DNA from: Tetradesmus obliquus | Lineage: Eukaryota > Chlorophyta > Chlorophyceae > Sphaeropleales > Scenedesmaceae | Length of the DNA: 64,000 bases | Direction of reading: 5' to 3' | NCBI GenBank assembly: GCA_030272155.1 | Contig: CP126195.1 | Span: 2,153,001-2,217,000, forward strand | Shown here: piece by piece, positions 54,987 through 64,000 of the stretch | Numbering within the stretch: position 1 is the first letter of the stretch | Layout of the letters: each line of letters starts with the position of its first letter | The notes under the pieces: generated by a model | Told to the model about the DNA's origin: nothing | The model's database searches: none | What the model saw: the letters and a program-made list of their open reading frames with translations, nothing else | Translations under genes and position numbers: made by a program

Positions 54987-57357
54987 GCGCTCTTTCACCT
55001 TGCGGGGTCAGCCCTGCTGGTGGTGATGCCACACAGTGGGCCGCCCAGACGGGGCAGGTAGGTGCGCTTGTTGCTGGGCAGGGCCCACATCACCTGCAGC
55101 AGTAGCAGCAGCAGCACCAGGTTTGAGCCAGCATGGCAACAAGGCATCAAGACGCACGATATCATGTAACACGGGGCAACAGAGCAGGGCAGCAGTCGCG
55201 CACCTCCAGCACTACTTGTTCCTCATACACCTTGCTGATGCAGCGGTGTATAGAATGACAGCCAGCCACAGCCACCTCCACATCATCACTAAACAACAAC
55301 CAGCAAGGCAGCAGCAGGCTTGGCATCTTGCTGTCACACTCACCAGCACTCCCTCCTGGCCCCCAGACAGCAGCTGGGAGCCGTCCATACTGAAGCACAG
55401 CGCCCCCACTGCATGTGCATGCCAGTGCACAGTCGTGCAAGCAGGCAGCCGCACAGCCAGCCCATCTGCTGCAACCCCTCCTGCAAGCCCTGCTGCTTCC
55501 TCTACTGCTGCTGCTGCCAGCGCTGCTGTGGCCGAGATGGGTGCCGCACTGCTGCTGCTGCTGCTGCCGCTGGCGCTGCTGGCCCATTGCGCGAGGGCGC
55601 GTGGGAAGTCGTGCCAGATGAGGATGCGGCCTGAAGCATCACCTGCTGCGATGATGCTGTCGCTGGCGTCAAACGCTGCGCACTGCGGGAGTAAGCAGCA
55701 AAATGGTACAGCAGATGTGAGCAGGGTGACGTGTTTGGTTGTACGCAGATTTGTAACATGCCACAGCAACTCCGCGCTGGCATGTTGAATCAGCAGGCAC
55801 CAAGGACGTTGCAGGTGTTCTACGGCAGCAGCGTGCCTGCTCCGCTGTGGTGATGCAACATAACGCTACCTGACCCTCCACCCCAGCGCTTGCCTGTGCT
55901 ATCACATGCAGTATGCATCTAGTGAAGCTCAACTCACCGTGTAGGGCTTGGTGTGGGGCAGGTTGAGCGGCTTAGCGCGGCGCCCCGCTGCGCTGCTGCC
56001 TGCCGCCCACACAAATAAGCTGTTGCGGTCAACGGCTGCCACGTGTTGACCAGAAGCACTTATGACCAGCCGGCCTGCCTTGCTGACTTTGACCCGGCCT
56101 GGGGCCTCCTCGCCAGAGGGCAGCTGGTAGGGGATCACCTGTTGTGTTATAAAAGTGTTACAAAAGTGTTATATGATTTGGTACAAATGTGTTATGAGAG
56201 GTAAGGCAGCAGCAAGGTGAGCATGATTTGAATGGGCTGGCATGGGCTGGCGGTGGTTGCTGCTTTTCTACACCATAAACTGATGTACTGATACAGCCAG
56301 CAGGTTCTAGTTGACGAGCAGCTAGCCTGGTTGCGACTTTTGTGGGTCCACCAACAGGCAGAGCGCAACCAAGCAGCAAGGTAGCCGCCTTGCAGCTAGC
56401 CGCGCAGCAACACCTGCTACATGCTGTACAGGATGCGCAGCCAAGGCCCAGCATGCTACTGTAGTGCAAACAGATGTCACCAGCTGCCATCTAGTCAGTG
56501 ACACCATATCACTGAAATGTTACTGACATCGTGTCATTTCTGCTCACCCTGCCTGACTGGCCCCGCCTGTAGTGCACTGACACATACGCCAGGCCCGCCT
56601 GCTTGCTGTACACCTGCGTTTGCAGAGCAGACACCACAGTCTCAGCTCATTCTACCAATCGATTCTTGCCGCAATCGCTGCAAGAAGGCCAGCTGCAAAG
56701 CGCAGCAGCAGGAGTTCTTTGGTGTGTTTGGTGTTATGTTTTATAAGCCGCTGCTGTGGCAGCGCACCATTGACTCGATGGGCTGCCCAATGGTCCATGT
56801 CTGCAGCGAAGCGCCCTCCTGAATGTCCCACTGCCGCAGCGTGCCATCCAGCGAGCTGCTCAGCACCTGCAGATGAATGACAGACAACAAAACATGCACA
56901 GGGTTCAGATATATATGTTGAAGATACCACTGCTAGAGGACCTCTTGCTAGACTGCACTGCACGCTGTGTGTCAGGAGCCCTCAGGCATTGAAGAACATG
57001 AAATCCTTGTGGAAGAAGTGCAGCATGGCTGCCTCACAGCACCTTCCTGCATCTGCTGAAATGGCAGAAAACATCAAGTGCGTGGCTCTAAGCTGAAGAA
57101 AAAAGCGGCAGCCTGGCATGGTGGGCTTGCAGGAGCCTGCTGCTAGACTGACGACTGCTGCTCACCAGCTTGCTGCTGCCAGAGTCCATCTGGGCAACTG
57201 ACGTGACCTCCGCCTCATGGCCCCTCAGAGTAGCTATATGTTCCCCGCTCTTTGAGCTGTACACGCGGATATCGTTACCACAGGGTGCCAGCAGCAGCCT
57301 GCCATCTGCAGTGTAGCACAGCGGCCTCTTTGTAATGATGCCACCGTGCAGCGCCAT
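52345..57357 (-). CDS. WDR75: WDR75/UTP17, small-subunit processome WD40 protein
   Basis: UTP17 (Nan1) belongs to the t-UTP subcomplex that couples rRNA transcription to 18S processing in the nucleolus. Exons from the ATG at 57357: 57357-57166, 56866 to about 56730, 56138-55938, 55692-55344, 55093-54999, 54694-54430 and 53931-52345. Blocks include LCYTADGRLLLAPCGNDIRV, SGEHIATLRGHEAEVTSV, SSSLDGTLRQWDI, IIAAGDASGRILIW, MDGSQLLSGGQEGVLV, RFFVAQSDNTVRLVN and LGLNGCSFSQDGSLLAV. The end, FDAPSHVLPAPSTLCP, is the family's C-terminal signature. Two propellers are expected. Poly-Ala/Ser/Gln insertions lie in predicted loops. The exon near 56.5 kb is incompletely resolved. One exon end has a decoy copy. 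Confidence 0.9.
54188..54315 (-). repeat. Decoy 3' edge of a WDR75 exon
   Basis: About 128 bp encoding SSPAGVVLQPGSG then LVLPAEHANLRFFDV, with a GTGAGG donor, repeats the end of the exon at 54430-54560. It lies 240 bp downstream in the intron. The two copies differ at a few codons. Confidence 0.93.
54929..54987. repeat. CAG tract in a WDR75 intron
   Basis: About nineteen CAG units begin 12 bp inside the intron that follows the exon ending at 54999. Confidence 0.95.
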
Positions 57358-58617
57358 GGCAGGTGTGTTCAGGATTGTTGATCGTGTATAGTTCAACCAA
57401 AACAAAACAAAGTTGGGAAAATCGTGACTATACGCCGAGGCAAAATCATGAGCACGACACAGACGAAGCCGGCTGTTGCCTAGTCGCGTGGCAACTTCGC
57501 TCAACCCAAAAGAATCAGCACATCTTCCTGATCGTTTTCCGGCACACGACAGCTGCCTCAGCAGTTCGGCCGACATGACATGCGGAGTAACATGTCATGT
57601 AACTGCCAGGCCTGGGGGCCCCACAGGCTGTGGGCCACAGCAGCGCTGGCACAGCAAGCAACGGCGACAGCCCTGAGATCAACAGGCCCCTGCTCTTTAT
57701 TTTTTCGAATCATGTTTCCTCCATTGCACGGGGGATGCAGGCACAACAACGATGTTGAGGCTAAGGCACCAGCCGCTATGACCGCATCAGTGTCGCAGCT
57801 CCCACTGTCGCACTGCAGTATTCAAGGGTTGTAACGTGCAACCACTCCACTCTACACGCGCAAGTGGAGACTCAAGCAGCAAGTCGACAGCAACGTTTCA
57901 GCCGCCACGGACACGACAGCAAGTTACACATGCATGCACAAAGGCATGCATTGTGATGCTCAGCAGCACCGCAGCAATCACATCACAGGGCCGCTGAAGC
58001 CAGGGCAACTGGCAGGCAACAGCTCTGACACCCTCACCAAACCAGCAATAAAGACACGTCAACAAATGGATTGAGTTCCGGAACCAAGTGTTCAATCGCT
58101 ACGCTGCAGCTACATATGCCGTGGAATGAGGAGCCACACAGCCGCATGTACAACTGTGTCTGCATATACTACGGGATGGTCCTGCTGCCAGCATCATCAC
58201 ACAAGGTACAGCAGCAGTTGCACTGCATACCCCACGTTTGTGCGCGTCACGGCAGAAGACACATGTGACATATGCAATCTGCCACATGCCCTGCACGCAT
58301 CACACTTGCATGGCATCATGCACGATGCACAATCCCTCCAAGCCAAGCCAGCAATCTCTCCAAGCCAAGCCAACACTCTGTCAGCTCACGATGTACTGCT
58401 CACAGGCACAGCAACACACACACGCTGCGACCATGCAGCAGCAGCACTCTCATACACTAGCACCACACTACGCATGGTGCACACCTTGCAAACAGCCGTG
58501 CACATAACTGTCACACCACGGGCGAGCGGTGCAACCATGCCACCAAGCAGACCAAGCACCTGACATGGCGCAGGAATCAGGTGAACTGAAGCTGAGGTTA
58601 ACTGAACCCTGAAGGGT
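57358..58617. other. WDR75 upstream region and SufB 3' flank
   Basis: No conserved frame is seen. Minus-strand TGTAA at 57914-57918 is a possible SufB poly(A) signal, but it lies about 700 bp from the stop. Confidence 0.4.
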
Positions 58618-59694
58618 TTAGCCCACTGAGCCCTCCAGCTTGAGGTTCATGAGCTCATTCACCTCTGCCGCAAACTCCAGCGGCAGCTCGTTGAAGACCT
58701 CCCTGCAGAAGCCTGAGATGATCATGCCCACGGCCGCCTCCGCTGCCACGCCGCGCTGCTGGAAGTAGAAGAGCTGGTCCTCGCCGATCTTGCTGGTGGA
58801 CGCCTCGTGCTCCACAACAGCAGACGGCTCGCGCACCTACGCAATATGGTGAGGACAGAGTTTATCTGCGCAATGTGACGGGACCGTCAAGGTGCACACG
58901 CCGTGGCCAACAGAACAAGGCATGCTGGCAGCAGTGCGAACTGGGAGCCGCATGCTATGAGCACCTGGCTGCCGCTGCTTCTGCTGCTGCTGCTGCTGCT
59001 GTTGTATGTGCAAATTCCCTGTGCAAGTGCCGCCTGCCTGCCAGCCAGCCGCCGCACCTGGATGTATGGGTAGGTGTTTGCGCCGGCGTTGTCGCCAATG
59101 AGCATGCTGTCGCACTGGCTGTGGTTGCGCGCACCCTTGGCGCTCGGCTGCACCTGCGGCAGCAACAACAGAAGCGTGCCTTACAGGCTGTCAGCAGCAG
59201 CGAATATGAAGGGTGTCTGGCCATCGCCAGAGCACCAGTGCCTGAAACGTACTTGGAATGAACTGCGCACGGGCATGCGCCACTACACACAGACTGTAAA
59301 GCACACAACATCTGCAGGCGTGCAGACACCACAATGCCGCACCTGCACCAGGCCCTTGTACGCATTGACGCTGTTGCCGGCGCTGATGCTCTTGGACAGA
59401 ATGCGGCTTCAAAACCTATGTCTCATACCCTGCACGAGCTGACCCAAACTGCTGCGCAACTCGACGCAGGTGTCCATACTGCGCTAACTCAAGGCACATG
59501 CTTGACAACACAGCTACTCAGCCCCAAAAATCAGCAGGCGCACGCGAATCCTTCAAGGCGCACGCGAATCCTTCAAGGAAAAAAAACAAACAACTTGCGC
59601 AACGCGCACCTGCACCAGCCCCCTGTATGCGTTCACGCTGTTGCCGGCGCTGATGCCCTTGCTGACAATCCTGCTGCGCGTGTTCTTGCCCACA

Positions 59695-59726
<32 letters not shown>

Positions 59727-60910
59727 CATGTTGTTGGTGAGCGCGACGCTGAAGAACTCGCCCACGCTGCCGTCGCCCTTGAGCACCACGCTCGGGTACT
59801 TCCAGGTGATGGCGGAGCCGGTCTCCACCTGCAGCACATTTGTAACATAACTGTAACACTGTAACATTGTAACGTGATCTGAACGAACAAAGACATGCGA
59901 TGCCCTTCAGCACCACGTTGGGGCACTTCCAGGTGATGGCACTGCCCATCTCCACCTGCAGCAGGTATTGCAGTTGTAAACAGCTACACTGAATCATGCC
60001 AACGACAACAACGACAACCAAGGTATTGCTCCTCCAGTGAAATCCAAATGAATCGGCTGATGGCTGCTGCTGTTCAACTGCTTGCTGCTTGTATGCGTCA
60101 ATACCAGCAGCCACACTGCGCCCACCTGCGTCCAGCTGATCTTTGAGTTGTCGCCGTGGCACAGCCCGCGCTTGGTCACAAAGTTGTAGATGCCGCCGCG
60201 GCCCTCCGCATCACCAGCATACCAGTTCTGCACCGTGCTGTACTTGATCTCTGCACCAGCGCCAGCTGACAGCTCCACCACAGCCGCATGAAGCTGGTTG
60301 CTGTCATATGCTGGAGCAGTGCAGCCCTCCAGGTATGACACATACGCCTCATCCTCTGCAATGATGAGTGTACGCTCAAACTGCAGGCAGAAAGATGTGG
60401 ATTGCAGCGCGGAAATGAAGCACCAGTGGCAGTGCTGTCAGCCATGAGGGTACACCTTGAAGGCAGCCACAACACAACTGATGCCATTATATAGCTAAAG
60501 AACAACATGCACTTGGCTTGCCAAACAACCTGCCGATCTTCCAGCTGTCACAGGATGCTGCTGCTGCAAGCCTGCATGCATCAAGCAGCTTATGAACCGG
60601 CCGACACCACCACCGCTGTTGCTGCTGCCGCTGCTGCCCCGCTGCTGCCTTCCTGCTGCCAATTACTGCCCTGCTGCTGCTGACTACTGCCCTGCTGCCG
60701 CTTTGGTGCTGCTCCTGCTGCTGCCCTGCTGTTGATTTGCACTGTCTCCACAGGCTGCACCTGGCCTGTCTTGCTGAAATTGATCGTGCTGCCCTGCCCC
60801 GCTACTGCTGCAGCCCAGCCGCACCTGCCCTACTGCTGCTGCCCTGCTGCTGCTGCTGCTCTGCACTGCCACAAGTGGCCGCACCTGACCGGTCTCGCCG
60901 ACTTTGATCA

Positions 60911-60970
<60 letters not shown>

Positions 60971-62692
60971 GTATTATCGCACCAGGCCGCACCTGGCCTG
61001 TCTCGCTGGCGTTGATCCTGCTGCCCTGCCCCACTGCTGCTGCCGCCCAGTCGCACCTGACCTACTGCTGCTGCCCTGCTGCTGCTGCTGCTCTACCCCG
61101 CCTATAACCGCCCGCACCTGTCCTGTCTCGCTGGCGTTGATCCTGAAGTACGTGGACAGCTCCATGGGGCTCTTCACGCCCTTGGGCACAAACACAAAGC
61201 TGCCGTCACTGAACACCGCGCTGTTCAGCGCAGCGTAGTAGTTGTCGGCAGCAGGCACCTGCAGAGCAGGTTGCAGCAGTAGATGCAGATGCAGCACAAA
61301 CTCAGCACAGCATGGTTGTCGGCAGCAGGCACCTGGTGAAGCAGAGTAACAGAACGTGCAGACGCAGCCGACAAAACCTCAGCGTGTGGAGTGGAGATGA
61401 GGCGATAGCTGGCACTGCACAGTCACTGTTGATGGCTGCTGCTGGACAGTGGAGTTGTGATGTGCCGGGCGGGTCGTTGCACCACAGCCCTGAGCTGAGC
61501 ACAGCAACATCTGCTGCTGCTGTTTGCTCTTCGCCAGCACACCCAGCGCTGCCTGCCGCTGCTGCTGCTGCCGTCGCTCAATGTCCTGCTTGGCATTGGT
61601 GCCGCCATTACTGCCACACAGAGTGGCTTAGCAAGCCTTGGTGGTCGACGCGTCATGCACACAACAAGGTCAATTATGCACGACTGCTGCATGCATGCAA
61701 AGAGTCTGCGTGACTCATAGCAGCAACGCTAATTGCCTGACTAGTGGACAGCCCTCAAGGACCCCTGGCGGGGGCACCGCGGCACGTCAGGCTACTCTTC
61801 TGGATTTAAAGATGTACCTGATGCTGCAGTGTGAATCGGGCAGCATGCACACACCCGCTGCATGTGCAGATCTCAACAAAACACAACCCCCCAAAACCAT
61901 GCATGCGACTATCTGCTGCTGCTGTTGCTGCTGCTGCGTTGCTGGCGCCCAGCACTTCCCGCCGCCCGTTTTCCTGCAAGCCCTGCTGCAGCAGTCGCTC
62001 ACCACGCTGCCCAGGTGCTTGCGGATCAGCTCAGGGTACTCCTTGACTGCTTCGCTGATGGAGCAGAAGATGACGCCTGCCTTGCCCAGCTCCTCCCTGA
62101 AGGTGGTGGCGATGGACACTGAGTCAAAGACAGCATCCACAGCCACGTTGGCCAGGCGCTTCTGCTCGTTGAGCGGGATGCCCAGCTTGTCGAAGGTACG
62201 CAGCAGCTCTGGATCAACCTCATCCAGGCTGGCCTTCTTCTCCTTCATCTTGGGGGCAGAGTAGTAGCTGAGGTCCTGGAAGTCGATGACCGGGTAGCGG
62301 TTGTCTGACCAGTGTGGCTCCTCCATGGTCAACCATTTCTTGAATGCGCGCAGCCTGAACTCCAGCATCCACTCTGGCTCGTTCTTCTTGGCCGAGATGG
62401 CTCGCACCACGTCCTCGTTCAAGCCCTTGGGGAAAGTGTCGCTCTCAATGAACGTTTTAAAGCCATACTTGTAAGGCCGGTTCATCATCTGCGAGAGCTG
62501 CTGCTTCTCGTCCAACTCGGGCTGCTGCTGCTGCAAGTCCACTGCAGCTGCTGGCTCCGTGCTGGCTGCTGCTTGCACTCGCAGGCGCTTCTGCGATCTG
62601 CATGATGCGATCCTGCCCCATGCATGCTGCTGCTTGGCACGCTGCTGGGCTACGGCAGGCCCCAGAGGCCTGCCTGTAAGCGAGTGTTGCAT
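58618..62692 (-). CDS. SUFB: SufB, plastid Fe-S cluster scaffold subunit
   Basis: SufB forms the SufBC2D scaffold that assembles Fe-S clusters in plastids. The first ATG (62692) starts a Gln/Arg/Ser-rich leader ending near [10 protein letters not shown], a plausible transit peptide. Exons 62692-62003, 61258-61118, 60380-60126, 59828-59610, 59153-59058 and 58836-58618 join in frame to roughly 540 residues. Motifs in order are [111 protein letters not shown] with the conserved Cys, and [12 protein letters not shown]. It ends in EGSVG. Introns carry decoys of four exon edges. Family assignment is certain and plastid location is inferred from the leader. Confidence 0.97.
59343..59408 (-). repeat. 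Decoy 3' edge of SufB exon 4
   Basis: The stretch encodes [20 protein letters not shown] with a GTGCGG donor. It copies the true exon end [20 protein letters not shown] at 59610-59675 and lies about 200 bp downstream in the intron. Confidence 0.93.
59902..59955 (-). repeat. Decoy 5' edge of SufB exon 4
   Basis: After a CTGCAG acceptor, [18 protein letters not shown] repeats the true exon start [18 protein letters not shown] at 59828. It lies upstream in the intron. Confidence 0.93.
60761..61022 (-). repeat. Three decoy 3' edges of SufB exon 2
   Basis: Copies of the exon end RINASETGQ plus a GTGCGG or GTGCAG donor lie at 61022-60993, 60909-60885 and 60786-60761. The true end is 61118. They decay with distance: RINASETGQ, then IKVGETGQ, then INFSKTGQ. 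The spacers between them (61021-61093 and 60789-60862) are also copies of each other. Confidence 0.9.
60912..60969. repeat. CTG tract in SufB intron 2
   Basis: About nineteen CTG units lie between two decoy exon ends. Confidence 0.95.
61311..61331 (-). repeat. Decoy 5' edge of SufB exon 2
   Basis: Twenty-one bases encoding VPAADNH follow CCAG, repeating the true start VPAADNYY at 61258. They lie about 70 bp upstream. Confidence 0.75.
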
Positions 62693-64000
62693 GCTTGCAG
62701 TGGGCAAAGCAAAACACGCAAAGTGTACTCAGATCTTGCAGGCAAAGCACCACGGCTGCAGGAGGGCAACCTAATTGGGGCGAGACGACAGTGTCACTGT
62801 CGCGAACCTCAAAAAGTGCTACTACACAGCAACGTCACCCAAGCTCGGTACAGGTGAGGCCCATGTGACTGCCTACAGCATGATCAGAGCAACGGAGGCG
62901 TTGCTTCACTCTTCAGCCAACAGTTACCTCAAGATGCGACAGTAACAGGGGGCAGTTACCTGCCACAGGTCTGTTACAGGCCAGGGACACTGTACTGCAC
63001 CCATTGCTGCAGCAGCACCGGGCTGAAGCACTGATAAATTAGGGAGTCTCGACTCCGTATCCCGGACGATCGTTCCTTTGGTTGTGTGCGAGGCACGCGC
63101 CATTTCGCGTGCACGCATGGGTGCAAGTACTTGCTGAGCTACTCACCCCCCCTGAAGGTCCAACCCTGCCCCAGTCATATCTTTCAAATTTCTGGGCCGA
63201 TGTCTCCTAATGCTTGCTATACTATTTTCTTTGTCAAAACATTTCCGAAAGGCTTACGCCTTCTCGGTCGCAAGGCAGCTTCAACTGCAATGCTGTGATG
63301 GTCCGTTGGAAACGCTGCCATTGTTGCGGAATCTTTGGCTGTGAAGGTGCAGAAAGTACTTACCCAAAGGTTGGGCAAGGGTAGTTACAACTTGCAATGC
63401 TAGAGAGTTAGTTGCAGGTCAAGTCAGCATGTTGTGCCACCTGCAGTGGTGGGTGAAATGTTTCAGTGAGTTGCAGTGGCTCCCGCGCTGAGGAACTGTG
63501 CAAATACCTTGACCTAAATACCAAGTTCATAAATTGACATGAATTGTCGAAAGCAGGGCGCTCACAGCCCCAGCACAGCTCGCATCGTGCGATCGCAGCC
63601 GTTTTCCCCAGATGTCGGAGCTACTTGACGGAAATTGTTGTACGATTATAAAGATGTAGGTCTTTACCATAAGTGATCAAAATCTTTTCTCTGGCCACGC
63701 AGGGAAGACGACGGTATTTTCAAACAAGCACTCGTCAACACACATATGATAGCAAAAGTCCAGATGTCGGAGCCTTATCAACAAATAAAGGCGGACAATG
63801 AAACATAAGTATCTTATCTATCAACATATGTTTGCGTGTAACTGTCCATCGCGTGTGCTGCACGCAAGAGACATCGGGACTGCCAAAGTCAGGTCCTGGC
63901 CAGGACCCCCCCATGGGGGGGGACCTTCAGGGGGGGGGTGGAGCTACTGTCACAGTTGTTGCCTGGTATGAAGCCACCCGGCCACCCACCCACCCCTCCC
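62693..64000. other. SufB upstream region and right end of window
   Basis: No gene is recognised. CAGATGTCGGAGC occurs at 63611 and 63762. The last 100 bases become extremely C/G-rich, with the palindromic run CCCCCCCATGGGGGGG near 63906. Confidence 0.4.

Noticed and set aside
1-64000. CRISPR-like interpretation of the short tandem repeats (for example 11184-11297)
   Set aside because: Units are contiguous without unique spacers and the DNA is eukaryotic nuclear sequence.

Overview
This window is nuclear DNA of a green alga. It carries intron-rich genes with chlorophyte features: a plastid-type SufB with a transit-like leader, an octotricopeptide-repeat (OPR) organelle RNA-binding protein, an algal-style bZIP factor, very long in-frame CAG/GCA tracts (poly-Ala, poly-Gln, poly-Ser), and TGTAA motifs behind several stop codons. 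BBS9, and possibly a Kizuna-like centriolar protein, imply a ciliated lineage or life stage. I favour Chlorophyceae, perhaps Sphaeropleales; genus and species are not determined.

Layout. 1-2319 (-): 5' half of BBS9, running off the left edge. 3249-13719 (-): a secreted, sequon-rich aldose 1-epimerase whose fifth intron holds an antisense L1-like retrotransposon with an open 1330-codon ORF2. 15659-15897 (-): part of a small membrane-protein gene. 17608-18984 (-): EMC3. 20053-24592 (+): a giant Gln/Ala-rich protein, perhaps Kizuna-like. 24.8-29.4 kb: no gene recognised. 29422-31107 (-): a two-RRM hnRNP/Musashi-type protein. 34079-34381: a MITE-like element. 34526-38710 (-): an intronless OPR protein, divergent from 39322-41319 (+), phosphopantothenoylcysteine decarboxylase. 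41.5-46.8 kb: repeat-rich, no gene identified. 47589-51584 (-): a bZIP factor. 52345-57357 (-): WDR75/UTP17. 58618-62692 (-): SufB. The last kilobase holds no gene I can support.

The most striking feature is one recurring architecture. In at least six multi-exon genes the ends of exons are duplicated into the neighbouring introns, together with the splice site. Exon starts with their AG acceptor are copied upstream; exon ends with their GT donor are copied downstream; last coding exons are copied into the 3' flank as tandem arrays (EMC3 and bZIP). I count more than twenty such decoy exon edges. In the RRM gene, where I traced all junctions, I saw none, and the OPR gene has no introns. Whether the copies are only a mutational signature or affect splicing cannot be told from sequence.

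Apart from OPR/PPCDC, the genes look like unrelated housekeeping or regulatory units, not a pathway cluster. Exon boundaries were placed by hand from splice consensus, reading-frame continuity and recalled family conservation. They are precise where stated and approximate elsewhere.
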